NCBI RefSeq assembly: GCF_025567525.1
Contig: NZ_JAOQJY010000001.1
Span: 62,001-126,000, forward strand
Source of the DNA: Gallintestinimicrobium propionicum
GTDB lineage: Bacteria > Bacillota > Clostridia > Lachnospirales > Lachnospiraceae
Direction: 5' to 3'
Length of the DNA: 64,000 bases
Part shown: in pieces, positions 24,729-33,645 of the stretch
Numbering within the stretch: the first letter of the stretch is position 1
How the letters are laid out: the number at the start of each line of letters is the position of its first letter
Notes under the pieces: model-generated
The model's database searches: none
What the model saw: the letters and a program-made list of their open reading frames with translations, nothing else
Told to the model about the DNA's origin: nothing
Program-made: the position numbers and the translations under genes

Positions 24729-25930
24729 TTCGTACAAGACGCCAGAATGCGGTCTTTGAGGGCGCATAAGGCGGCAAGGGAATCTTCCTTGACAGAGGAT
24801 TTTACGGTAACGACAGGCTCCAGGACGTTCATTTGCTTCATTTCAGAAAACAGCTGCTGCATCTGCTTTGCGCTGACAGGACCCCAGGTTCCGTTTTCAA
24901 TCAGACCGATGGTGCGGTTCTGCAGGCTCAGTGCGCCCATATCGTGAAGGAAGTTGTACATAGCAGGGTAAACGCCATTGTTGTAGGTAGGCGCTGCAAA
25001 AACAAGATGGCTGCAGCGGAACGCTTCCGCGATCAGGACAGAAACGTCGGTGACGGAAACATCGTAGAGCGCGATATTTTTTATGCCGCCCTCTGCAAGT
25101 CCGGCTGCGAGGATGTTGGCTGCATTTTCGGTGTCACCGTACATGGAGGCATAGAAAATTGCAACAGCGTTGTCTTCGGGAACATATCTGCTCCAAAGGT
25201 CATATTTGCTCAGCAGGTATTCCAGGTTTTCTCTCCATACGGGACCGTGCAGCGGGCAGATCGTGCGGATGGAAAGGGCAGAGAGCTTTTTGAGTGCTGC
25301 CTGTACCTGTATTCCGTATTTGCCGACGATATTGCAGTAGTAACGTCTGGCATCGTCGAGCCAGTCGCGGTCGAAGTTTACTTCATCTGCAAACAGATGG
25401 CCGTTTAATGCGCCGAAGCTGCCGAACGCATCTGCGGAAAACAGGATCTGTTCGGTCTCTTCATAAGTAACCATGACTTCCGGCCAGTGCACCATCGGTG
25501 CGAGGAAGAAGTGCAGGGTATGGGAGCCGAGGCAAAGGGTGTCGCCCTCTTTGACAGTCAGGGTGCGTCCGGTTAAGTCGAGGTCGTAGAACTGGCTGAC
25601 AAAGGCGAAGGTTTTGGCGTTGCCCACAAGCGTCAGGTGCGGATAACGCAGCAGAAGCTCTGCGATATTGGCGCAGTGATCGGGCTCCATATGGTTGATG
25701 ATCAGGTAATCTAACGGTTTGCCGTTTAAGCTGTGGCTGACATTTTCCAGATACTGTCTGGTGACGGAAGCATCCGTTGTGTCCAGCAGGGCGGTTTTTT
25801 CATCGAGGATCAGATAAGAGTTATAGGAAACACCGCGCGGAATAGGAAAAAGGTTTTCAAATAAAGCAAGGCGACGGTCGCTTGCGCCGACCCATACGAC
25901 AGAGTCGGATACGTTTCTTGTACAATACAT
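24725..25930 (-). CDS. A-type flavodiiron protein (FprA family)
   Basis: The 401-residue protein combines a metallo-beta-lactamase-fold diiron domain with a C-terminal flavodoxin domain. The diiron ligands appear in NHMEPDHCANI (H80-x-E82-x-D84-H85), APMVHWPEVMVTYEE and FSADAFGSFGAL; FMN binding begins at AVAIFYASMYGDTENAA (about 255). These cytoplasmic enzymes reduce oxygen to water or nitric oxide to nitrous oxide and protect anaerobes. The start ATG 25930 has AAAAGGAGC upstream. The partner rubredoxin is not in this window. Confidence 0.95.
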   Translation of the reverse strand: MYCTRNVSDSVVWVGASDRRLALFENLFPIPRGVSYNSYLILDEKTALLDTTDASVTRQYLENVSHSLNGKPLDYLIINHMEPDHCANIAELLLRYPHLTLVGNAKTFAFVSQFYDLDLTGRTLTVKEGDTLCLGSHTLHFFLAPMVHWPEVMVTYEETEQILFSADAFGSFGALNGHLFADEVNFDRDWLDDARRYYCNIVGKYGIQVQAALKKLSALSIRTICPLHGPVWRENLEYLLSKYDLWSRYVPEDNAVAIFYASMYGDTENAANILAAGLAEGGIKNIALYDVSVTDVSVLIAEAFRCSHLVFAAPTYNNGVYPAMYNFLHDMGALSLQNRTIGLIENGTWGPVSAKQMQQLFSEMKQMNVLEPVVTVKSSVKEDSLAALCALKDRILASCTK

Positions 25931-26138
25931 AAGCGCTCCTTTTCATTTTTTGAAGTAAGAATGCCGCAGCAATCGCGCATTCTGCGTCCTGTCTGCAGGC
26001 TGTTTTGACCTCTATAGGATACCGCATTTTGGATTTTGTGACAAGTGAAAACAGTTCGTCTTTTCTTTTCCGGAAAATCGTGCTAGAATAGTATAAACTT
26101 TTTCAATGCACAGAGGAAAAGTGCAGAAATGAGGAGCA

Positions 26139-28676
26139 ATGACAAAAGAAGAATTTCGCAGGCTGGCACAAAGCGGTCTGCTTTTTCTGGACGGGGCAAC
26201 CGGCTCGAATCTTCAGAAGCAGGGAATGCCTGTCGGGGTGTGCCCGGAGCTATGGATTACAGAGCATGAAGAGATTATGAGCGGACTTCAGAAAGCATAT
26301 CTGGAAGCAGGGACGAATATTCTGTATGCCCCGACCTTTACGGCAAACCGGATCAAATTAAAGGAATTCGATCTGGAGGACCGGATAGAAGAACTGAATC
26401 ACAAATTAGTCGAAATCTCCAAAAGGGCTGCAGATGGGAAGGCGCTGGTAGCAGGCGATCTGACGATGACAGGGCAGCAGCTAAAGCCGATGGGCCCGCT
26501 GGATTTTGAAGAACTGATCGACGTTTATAAAGAACAGATCCGGTATATTACAGAAGCAGGAGCAGACCTGCTCGTGGTGGAAACGATGATGAGCCTGCAG
26601 GAATCGAGGGCGGCGCTCATTGCGGCAAAAGAGACGTGTCCGGACATACCGGTCATGGTGACGATGACGTTTGAATCGGACGGAAGAAGCCTGTTCGGGA
26701 CGGATGCGGCGACGGCGGCGATCGTTTTGTCGAGTCTGGGCGCAGACGCGGTCGGCGCAAACTGTTCAACCGGACCGGATCAGATGGCAGAGGTCATCTG
26801 CAGGATGGCGAAGGTGACGGATATCCCCATCATCGCAAAGCCAAACGCAGGACTTCCGTCTTTGGATGAAAAAGGGCAAACCGTTTACGATATGGGACCG
26901 GAGGAATTCGGCGCAGATATGGAGCTTTTACTGGACGCAGGGGCGCAGATTTTAGGCGGCTGCTGCGGCACGACGCCGGAGCATATCCGCAAAATGACCC
27001 ACCGGCTGGCAGGAAGACCGGTTCCGGTGCATGGAAACCCGACGCGGAGAGCACTGACTTCGGAACGCGCGTCCCTGACCTTTGACCTGGACGGACCGTT
27101 TCTGATCGTTGGCGAACGAATCAATCCTACCGGTAAAAAGAAGCTGCAGCAGGAGCTGCGCGAGGGCAGCTTTGAACTTGTAACGCAGTTTGCACAGGAG
27201 CAGGAAGAACGCGGTGCGTCGATTCTGGATGTCAACATGGGCATGAGCGGAATCGACGAAAAGGCGATGATGCTGCAGGCGCTGGAAGAGGTAGCGGGTG
27301 TGACGAAGCTGCCGCTGTCCATCGATTCCAGCCATGTGGACGTGCAGGAGGAAGCGCTTCGGCGTTATCCGGGACGCGCACTGATCAATTCGATTTCGTT
27401 GGAATCCGAAAAGTTTGAAAAGCTGCTGCCGTTGGCAAAAAAATACGGCGCGATGTTTGTCCTTTTGCCGCTGTCGGACGAGGGACTGCCCAAAAATTTG
27501 AATGAGAAGATTTCCATCATCGAAAAAATTGTGGCGCGCGCGCTGGAATTGGGCATGAAAAAGACGGATATTATTGTGGACGGTCTGGTGGCGACGGTCG
27601 GCGCGAACAAACAGGCGGCGTTGGAAACGTTGGAAACGATCCGGTATTGCCATAGAAACGGTCTGGCAACGACTTGCGGACTTTCGAATATTTCGTTCGG
27701 CCTGCCGGAAAGAAGCTGCGTTAACAGTGCGTTTCTGACGATGGCGATCGCGTCCGGACTGACGATGGCGATTGCAAATCCGAGCCAGGATATTTTGGTC
27801 GGCGCTGCATTTGCGTCGGATCTTTTGTTAAATAAAGAAGACAGTGATATCCGTTATATCGAATTTTCCGGTCAGGCAAAGGAACGTCGGGAAGAGGCGG
27901 ATGCCAAAAAGGAAGCGCTGCTTCGGCAAAGCCTGCAGGCATCTGAAGGCAGCGCTGTGACGGCAAACCAGCCGGGAAATACGGAAGTCCAGGACGGTGC
28001 GGCCCGGCAGAAAGCAGCGGGTACAAAAACACCACAGCAGCAGGCGGCAGAGCGGGTGCGAGAGGCGGTGCTAAAGGGAAAACGCAAAATCGCAGAGGAT
28101 TTGACGAAAAAAGCGTTGGAGGCTGGCAATTCCCCACAGGAGCTTTTGCATGGACAGCTGCTTCCGGCGATCAACGAGGTCGGTGAGCTGTTCGATAAGG
28201 GAAAATATTTCCTACCGCAGCTGATTGCGAGTGCGGAGACGATGAAGCTGTGCATCGGCATTTTGGAGCCGCTGCTTTTGCAGGAACAGACTTCGGAAAA
28301 GATGCCGGTAGTTGTCATTGCGACGGTTGCGGGGGATATCCACGATATCGGCAAGAACCTCGTCGCGCTGATGCTGAAAAACTACGGCTTTCAGGTCATC
28401 GACCTCGGAAAGGACGTTCCGAAAGAGAAAATCATAGAAGCTGCAATCGAGCACAACGCACAGATTATCGCACTTTCTGCCCTGATGACGACGACGATGC
28501 AGGAAATGAGAAATGTTGTTGAATATGCGAAAGAAAAGGGTGTAACGGCAAAAATCATGATCGGCGGTGCAGTAATTACGCAGGATTATGCAGATGAAAT
28601 CCATGCAGATGGCTATTCTCGGGATGCGGCGGACGCCGTCCGGCTGGCAAAGCGCCTGGTCGGAATGCAGGAGTGA
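26139..28676 (+). CDS. metH: B12-dependent methionine synthase lacking the reactivation domain
   Basis: The 845-residue protein carries three of the four MetH modules: homocysteine-binding domain (1-300; zinc cysteines in GANCSTG and LGGCCGTTPEH near 274), pterin-binding domain (about 320-580; VGERINPTGKKKL and LDVNMGMSGID), and cobalamin cap plus B12 domain (DIHDIGKN at 733-740 supplies the cobalt-binding His). The C-terminal SAM-activation domain is absent, as in many Clostridia, so a separate reactivase is needed. A Gln/Ala/Lys-rich linker near 585-640 joins the pterin and cap modules. Start ATG 26139 follows GAGGAGC. Confidence 0.95.
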   Translation: MTKEEFRRLAQSGLLFLDGATGSNLQKQGMPVGVCPELWITEHEEIMSGLQKAYLEAGTNILYAPTFTANRIKLKEFDLEDRIEELNHKLVEISKRAADGKALVAGDLTMTGQQLKPMGPLDFEELIDVYKEQIRYITEAGADLLVVETMMSLQESRAALIAAKETCPDIPVMVTMTFESDGRSLFGTDAATAAIVLSSLGADAVGANCSTGPDQMAEVICRMAKVTDIPIIAKPNAGLPSLDEKGQTVYDMGPEEFGADMELLLDAGAQILGGCCGTTPEHIRKMTHRLAGRPVPVHGNPTRRALTSERASLTFDLDGPFLIVGERINPTGKKKLQQELREGSFELVTQFAQEQEERGASILDVNMGMSGIDEKAMMLQALEEVAGVTKLPLSIDSSHVDVQEEALRRYPGRALINSISLESEKFEKLLPLAKKYGAMFVLLPLSDEGLPKNLNEKISIIEKIVARALELGMKKTDIIVDGLVATVGANKQAALETLETIRYCHRNGLATTCGLSNISFGLPERSCVNSAFLTMAIASGLTMAIANPSQDILVGAAFASDLLLNKEDSDIRYIEFSGQAKERREEADAKKEALLRQSLQASEGSAVTANQPGNTEVQDGAARQKAAGTKTPQQQAAERVREAVLKGKRKIAEDLTKKALEAGNSPQELLHGQLLPAINEVGELFDKGKYFLPQLIASAETMKLCIGILEPLLLQEQTSEKMPVVVIATVAGDIHDIGKNLVALMLKNYGFQVIDLGKDVPKEKIIEAAIEHNAQIIALSALMTTTMQEMRNVVEYAKEKGVTAKIMIGGAVITQDYADEIHADGYSRDAADAVRLAKRLVGMQE

Positions 28677-28719
28677 GATCAGCGCTACTTTGAAAAATTT
28701 CCAACAGGGGGAAGATCAG

Positions 28720-29145
28720 ATGGAAGAAAGATCCAGGGATGTGATCGGTTTGCTGGAAGAGCTGACAGAGCAGAACAGACAGCAGACGGCTTCGTTAAAA
28801 AAGCAGCTTTTCGTGACGAGAATTTTGGCTGCGGCAGGCTGTGTTCTGGCAGCGGCGGTCATCGCAGTTTTTCTGCTTATCGTCCCGCCGATGCTGCAGA
28901 TTATCAGTCAGGGACAGGAGACGCTGGTGGAAGCGACAGACACGCTACAGACGGCGCAGGAGACGCTGACGGATATTCAGACGCTGTTTGATGAAAACGG
29001 TCTGGTTTGGCAGAGCAGCGAGGCGTTAAGCCAGGCGACGGAGAAGTTAAACCGGATGGACATCGAAAGCTTAAACAGCGCGATCCGTGATCTGGGAGCA
29101 GTTGTGGAGCCGTTGGCGGAGTTTTTCGGGAAGTTCAAACGGTAA
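28720..29145 (+). CDS. Small single-span membrane protein with coiled-coil tail
   Basis: ATG 28720 follows CAGGGGGAAG, 44 bp after metH. The 141-residue protein has a charged N-terminal helix, one membrane span (residues about 35-60, LAAAGCVLAAAVIAVFLLIV) and an extended helical region with repeating TL-Q/A heptads (ETLVEATDTLQTAQETLTDIQ). It looks like a small methyl-accepting-protein-like or structural coiled coil, but no HAMP or signalling motif is visible. The function is unknown. Confidence 0.75.
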   Translation: MEERSRDVIGLLEELTEQNRQQTASLKKQLFVTRILAAAGCVLAAAVIAVFLLIVPPMLQIISQGQETLVEATDTLQTAQETLTDIQTLFDENGLVWQSSEALSQATEKLNRMDIESLNSAIRDLGAVVEPLAEFFGKFKR

Positions 29146-29241
29146 AACGATAGTTTAAGATGATAAAATTAAGATGAACATACAGAGGTGCGATGAATCA
29201 CACAAAACGCTGACAGGGTGGCAGCAAGGAGGAGATGCAGC

Positions 29242-30858
29242 ATGAATGGTGCACAGGCAATGGTAAAATGCCTTGAAAATGAAGGCGTAGAAATGGTATT
29301 TGGATATCCGGGGGTTGCGATCTGTCCGTTTTATGACAGCCTGTTGGATACGGATATCAAATCTGTTCTGATCCGGACGGAGCAGAATGCGGCGCATGCA
29401 GCCAGCGGTCTGGCTCGCGTGACCGGCAAGGTGGGCGTATGCGCGGTAACGAGCGGTCCCGGTGCGACAAACCTGATTACTGGTATCGCAACAGCTTTTG
29501 CAGACAGCATTCCGCTTGTGTGCATTACCGGACAGGTCAACAGCGAGCTGATCGGCAGCGACGTGTTCCAGGAGGCGGATATCACTGGAGCGGCGGAATC
29601 GTTTGTCAAATACAGCTATCTGGTCAAAAATGCAGAGGACATTCCGCAAATTTTTAAAGAAGCGTTTTATATTGCAAATACCGGCAGAAAAGGTCCTGTC
29701 CTGATCGACGTTCCGATCGATGTGCAGAATGCGCCGGTACGCAAATTCAAATATCCGGACAGCGTGAGCATGCGCACCTATAAACCGACTGTAAAAGGAC
29801 ATATCGTGCAGATCAAAAAGGTAATTGCCGAGCTGGAAAAGGCAAAGCGTCCGGTCATCTGCGCAGGCGGCGGCGTGCTGCTTGGCGATGCGCAGAAGCT
29901 TTTACGGGAATTTTCCCACCGTCACAAAATTCCGGTTGTAACAACTATGATGGGCATCGGCGCGATGCAGACAGAAGACCCGCTGTATTTCGGTATGGTC
30001 GGCAACAACGGCGCACCGTGCGCAAACCGCGCAATGAACGAGGCGGACATGATAATTATGGTCGGCGCGAGAGTGGCGGATCGTGCGGTCAACCAGCCGG
30101 AAATCATCACGAAAAATAAGGTGCTCGTCCATATGGATGTCGATCCTGCGGAAATCGGAAAAAACGCAGGCCCGACGATCCCGCTGGTCGGCGATGCAAA
30201 ACACATTTTTTCCGATATGCTTGAACAGGAGTTAGACGGGGATTACAGCGAATGGGTAGTCTGCCTGCAGGAATATGAAAAGACGATGGCAGATACGAGA
30301 AAGCCCGATCCTGCCTTTGTCGATCCGGCGGAGTTCGTGCGCAGGCTTTCCGATAAAATGGAGCAAGACGCAGTTTATGTGGCAGACGTGGGACAGAACC
30401 AGATCTGGTCATGCAGAAACTGCAAGATCCGTGAAGGCAGCTTTTTGACCTCCGGCGGTATGGGAACGATGGGCTATTCCATTCCTGCGGCGATGGGCGC
30501 AAAGCTGGGCGCACCGGGCAGACAGGTCGTTGCAGTCTGCGGTGACGGTTCGTTCCAGATGTCCATGATGGAATTTGCGACGATGCGTCAGTATCAGGTT
30601 CCGGTGAAAATTGTGGTAATTGCAAATCATTATCTTGGTATGGTAAGGGAGTACCAGCAGAATACTTACAAGGGACGTTACTCTGTCGTAGAGCTCGGCG
30701 GCGGTCCTGATCTGGAAAAGCTGGCACAGGCCTACGGCATGGACTTTATCCGTCTGGAGGCTCCGGACAAGATGGACGAGGCGATCGACGCCTTTTTAAA
30801 GGATGAGGACGCTGTTTTGATGGAATGCGTCATCAATCCGATGGATACGGTAAAATAA
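29242..30858 (+). CDS. ilvB: Acetolactate synthase large subunit
   Basis: The 538-residue thiamine-diphosphate enzyme makes 2-acetolactate or 2-aceto-2-hydroxybutyrate, the first common step to Val, Leu and Ile. The catalytic Glu is in IRTEQNAAHAASG, and the ThDP/Mg site in VCGDGSFQMSMMEFATMRQYQVPVKIVVIAN. The first loop reads GYPGVAICPFYD where GYPGGA is more common. ATG 29242 is chosen for AAGGAGGAG 6 bp upstream. The gene is followed directly by a regulatory subunit. Confidence 0.92.
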   Translation: MNGAQAMVKCLENEGVEMVFGYPGVAICPFYDSLLDTDIKSVLIRTEQNAAHAASGLARVTGKVGVCAVTSGPGATNLITGIATAFADSIPLVCITGQVNSELIGSDVFQEADITGAAESFVKYSYLVKNAEDIPQIFKEAFYIANTGRKGPVLIDVPIDVQNAPVRKFKYPDSVSMRTYKPTVKGHIVQIKKVIAELEKAKRPVICAGGGVLLGDAQKLLREFSHRHKIPVVTTMMGIGAMQTEDPLYFGMVGNNGAPCANRAMNEADMIIMVGARVADRAVNQPEIITKNKVLVHMDVDPAEIGKNAGPTIPLVGDAKHIFSDMLEQELDGDYSEWVVCLQEYEKTMADTRKPDPAFVDPAEFVRRLSDKMEQDAVYVADVGQNQIWSCRNCKIREGSFLTSGGMGTMGYSIPAAMGAKLGAPGRQVVAVCGDGSFQMSMMEFATMRQYQVPVKIVVIANHYLGMVREYQQNTYKGRYSVVELGGGPDLEKLAQAYGMDFIRLEAPDKMDEAIDAFLKDEDAVLMECVINPMDTVK

Positions 30859-30877
30859 CGGAGGGAGGAACAAACCG

Positions 30878-31366
30878 ATGAAGAAGATATATTCTGTACT
30901 GGTGGAAAACCGCTCCGGTGTTCTCTGCAAGGTTGCGGGGCTGTTTTCCAGAAGAGCGTTTAACATTGACAGTCTGGTGGTTGGAGAGACAGACGATCCG
31001 AGTGTTTCCTGCATGACGATCGTATCCAGCGGCGATAACCACACGTTAGAGCAAATCGAAAAGCAGTTAAATAAGAAACTGGATATCATTAAAGTAAAGA
31101 CCTTCGACGAGCCGGCCAGCATCAGCAGGGAGCTGATGCTGGTGAAGGTAAAATATAACCGGAACAATCGCAGGGATATTATGGAAATCTGCAACATTTT
31201 AAAGGCGCAGATCGTAGATATGAGCAAATATCAGATGATGATCCAAATCTGTGACGTGCCGGACCGCGTGCAGTTATTCTTAAAGATGCTCAATTCAATC
31301 AGCATCGTGGAAGTTGCCCGCACCGGAACTGTGGCGCTGCAGAAATGCCACGATCAGGAAAACTGA
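30878..31366 (+). CDS. ilvN: Acetolactate synthase small (ACT-domain) subunit, copy 1
   Basis: The 162-residue protein has an N-terminal ACT domain (IYSVLVENRSGVLCKVAGLFSRRAFNIDSL) and a C-terminal regulatory domain (SRELMLVKVKYN...). It activates the large subunit and confers valine feedback inhibition. It begins 19 bp after ilvB and ends in ILMLNSISIVEVARTG-type sequence. A second small subunit gene lies 251 bp downstream with its own promoter. Confidence 0.93.
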   Translation: MKKIYSVLVENRSGVLCKVAGLFSRRAFNIDSLVVGETDDPSVSCMTIVSSGDNHTLEQIEKQLNKKLDIIKVKTFDEPASISRELMLVKVKYNRNNRRDIMEICNILKAQIVDMSKYQMMIQICDVPDRVQLFLKMLNSISIVEVARTGTVALQKCHDQEN

Positions 31367-31521
31367 ATGGGGAAGCTGTTGCAGGTGCAGTGAGGACATT
31401 ACATTCTGTAGACAGTTTGGCGGGATTTTGATATCAGGCGATCCTGCGTTATAACACAGATTTTGCGTAAAATAAAAAGCCATAACTTCCGGTTATGAAT
31501 GACATGCCGGAAACTCATACG

Positions 31522-31550
31522 TTGACATGCTATGCGAACATTGCTAAAAT
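31522..31550 (+). promoter_or_regulatory. Consensus promoter for the second ilvN/ilvC unit
   Basis: TTGACA (31522-31527) and TAAAAT (31545-31550) are exactly 17 bp apart, with transcription expected near 31557. It separates the second regulatory subunit and ilvC from the ilvB-ilvN unit. Confidence 0.8.
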
Positions 31551-31617
31551 AAAGCGCATAGGGTGATCAGGCAGCCTGGCAGAAGAGCCGGGTGCTGTAC
31601 AGGGAGGAAACGAAGCG

Positions 31618-32139
31618 ATGCATAAGAAGGCATTTCAGCTGATTGTTGACAATACCTCCGGCGTATTAAGTCGGATTTCCGGGCTGTTTTCCAGACGGGG
31701 TTACAATATTGAAAGCATTACTGCAGGCGTAACGGCTGATCCGCGTTTTACCCGGATTACCATTGTAGCCAGCGGAGATGATGAAATCCTCGATCAGATA
31801 GAAAAGCAGGTCGGTAAGCTTGTGGATGTCCGGTATATCCGTGAGCTGGAGCCGGATTCCAGCGTATTCCGCGAACTGGCGCTGATCAAGGTAAGGGCCA
31901 ATGCAAAAGAGCGGGAAGGTATTATCGCAGTTGCAAACGTGTTCCGTGCCAAGATCGTGGACGTCGGGGCAGAGAGCCTGGTCATTGAAGTAACCGGCTC
32001 CCAGAGCAAGCTGGAAGCATTTTTAAATCTATTGTCCGGCTATGAAATCCTGGAGCTTGCAAGAACCGGTATTGCGGGACTTACAAGAGGTGTAGACCGT
32101 GTGGTTTACATCGATGAAGAGGACAACAAAAATCTTTAA
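31618..32139 (+). CDS. ilvH: Acetolactate synthase small (ACT-domain) subunit, copy 2
   Basis: The 173-residue protein is homologous to the one at 30878 but clearly diverged (AFQLIVDNTSGVLSRISGLFSRRGYNIESITAGVT). It has the same ACT plus C-terminal domain layout and the standard length for IlvH. The promoter at 31522 drives it and probably ilvC, so its expression can be set apart from ilvB. The sequence cannot say which of the two subunits pairs with IlvB here; a second large subunit could be elsewhere. Confidence 0.93.
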   Translation: MHKKAFQLIVDNTSGVLSRISGLFSRRGYNIESITAGVTADPRFTRITIVASGDDEILDQIEKQVGKLVDVRYIRELEPDSSVFRELALIKVRANAKEREGIIAVANVFRAKIVDVGAESLVIEVTGSQSKLEAFLNLLSGYEILELARTGIAGLTRGVDRVVYIDEEDNKNL

Positions 32140-32215
32140 TGTACAATGTTACTGATAGGAGGCTGACCTCCTTTTCAGAGATAGAAGCAGATACCAAAAT
32201 ATGGAGGATACCAAG

Positions 32216-33232
32216 ATGGCAAAGATTTATTATCAGGAAGACTGCAACCTTTCTTTATTGGAAGGTAAAACAATTGCAGTGATCGGTTATGGCAGCCAGG
32301 GACATGCACATGCATTAAATGCAAAGGAGTCCGGATGTGATGTCATTATCGGCCTGTATGAAGGTTCCAAGTCCTGGGCAAAGGCTGAGGCACAGGGCTT
32401 TACCGTATACACCGCTGCAGAAGCTGCAAAGAGAGCAGATATCATTATGATCCTGATCAACGATGAGCTGCAGGCAGACATGTACAAGAAAGACATCGAG
32501 CCAAACCTGGAGCCCGGCAACATGCTGATGTTCGCACATGGCTTCAATATCCACTTCGGCTGCATCAAGCCTCCGAAGGATGTAGACGTAACCATGATCG
32601 CTCCCAAGGGACCTGGTCATACCGTTCGTTCTGAGTATCAGGCAGGCAAGGGCGTTCCGTGTCTGGTTGCTGTTGAGCAGGATGCTACCGGCAAGGCATT
32701 GGATCTGGCTCTGGCATATGCACTGGCAATCGGCGGCGCAAGAGCAGGCGTTTTAGAGACTACCTTCCGTACCGAGACAGAGACAGACCTGTTCGGCGAG
32801 CAGGCAGTTCTGTGCGGCGGCGTATGTGCACTGATGCAGGCTGGTTTCGAAACTCTGGTAGAAGCTGGCTATGATCCGAGAAACGCATACTTTGAGTGCA
32901 TCCATGAGATGAAGCTGATTGTTGACCTGATCTATCAGTCCGGTTTCGCAGGCATGAGATATTCTATTTCCAACACTGCTGAATATGGCGATTACATCAC
33001 AGGTCCTAAGATCATTACCGAAGATACCAAGAAAGCAATGAAGAAGATCCTGTCCGATATCCAGGATGGTACTTTTGCAAAAGAGTTCCTGCTTGACATG
33101 AGCCCCGCAGGCCGTCAGGTACACTTCAAAGCGATGAGAAAGCTCGCAGCTGAGCATCCTTCTGAAAAGGTTGGCGAAGAAATCCGCAAACTCTACAGCT
33201 GGAACGGCGAAGACAAACTGATCAACAACTAA
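32216..33232 (+). CDS. ilvC: Ketol-acid reductoisomerase
   Basis: The 338-residue enzyme isomerises and reduces acetolactate in the second step of branched-chain amino acid synthesis. It has the Rossmann motif GYGSQGHAHA (24-33) and the Mg-binding ETDLFGEQAVLCGG and ECIHEMKLIVDLIYQ segments of class I enzymes. ATG 32216 is preferred to an in-frame ATG at 32201 because GGAGG lies 8 bp upstream. Codon use here is markedly biased, as expected for an abundant protein. It ends just before a tandem hairpin array. Confidence 0.97.
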   Translation: MAKIYYQEDCNLSLLEGKTIAVIGYGSQGHAHALNAKESGCDVIIGLYEGSKSWAKAEAQGFTVYTAAEAAKRADIIMILINDELQADMYKKDIEPNLEPGNMLMFAHGFNIHFGCIKPPKDVDVTMIAPKGPGHTVRSEYQAGKGVPCLVAVEQDATGKALDLALAYALAIGGARAGVLETTFRTETETDLFGEQAVLCGGVCALMQAGFETLVEAGYDPRNAYFECIHEMKLIVDLIYQSGFAGMRYSISNTAEYGDYITGPKIITEDTKKAMKKILSDIQDGTFAKEFLLDMSPAGRQVHFKAMRKLAAEHPSEKVGEEIRKLYSWNGEDKLINN

Positions 33233-33240
33233 GCAAAAAA

Positions 33241-33410
33241 GGGAACCGTAAGGTTCCCTTTTTTGCGCTACTTCTAAATTCCGCAAGGAATTTAGAAGGT
33301 TCCAAGTGTAAGGGAACCGTAAGGTTCCCTTTTTTGCGCTACTTCTAAATTCCGCAAGGAATTTAGAAGGTTCCAAGTGTAAGGGAACCGCAAGGTTCCC
33401 TTTTTTGCTT
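33241..33410 (+). repeat. Tandem 71-bp repeats of two perfect hairpins
   Basis: The unit starts at 33241, 33312 and 33383 (the third partial). Each unit has GGGAACC-GTAA-GGTTCCC followed by TTTTTT, and CTTCTAAATTCC-GCAA-GGAATTTAGAAG. Both loops are GNRA tetraloops. The third copy reads GCAA instead of GTAA in the first hairpin. In copy 1 the stem can extend to 15 bp (GCAAAAAAGGGAACC). Repeated terminators would strongly stop transcription after ilvC. Confidence 0.9.
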
Positions 33411-33420
33411 AAAGTTCTCT

Positions 33421-33448
33421 TTGACAATCCCCACAACTGTGTTATCAT
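33421..33448 (+). promoter_or_regulatory. Promoter upstream of the Rpn-type gene
   Basis: TTGACA (33421-33426), 16 bp, TATCAT (33443-33448). About 200 bp of leader follows before the expected start; no structured element was recognised in it. Confidence 0.6.
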
Positions 33449-33645
33449 AGTTTTAAAGCATATTTTCTACCAGCAGATTAGCGCTTTTAGCGCATCTTTA
33501 TGAAATCTTATTCTATTCCGGAAGTCTATGCTTTTGAACCAATTTCTATCAGTTTCATTTATTGAAAAAGCGGGGGATTTTACAGATGACGTGGGGAACC
33601 TGCAACCGGGAAATCGTATCTCCTGCAAAACAGGAGGTGTGAAAC

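Noticed and set aside
26040..26138. A possible SAM or cobalamin riboswitch before metH
   Set aside because: The gap is only about 200 bp shared with the divergent promoter, and none of the conserved riboswitch sequences (B12 box or S-box core) are visible.
29146..29241. A T-box or attenuator before ilvB
   Set aside because: The gap is under 100 bp, has no T-box sequence and no terminator stem.
33241..33410. CRISPR-like array
   Set aside because: The repeats are contiguous copies of a 71-bp unit with no variable spacers, and no cas genes are near.
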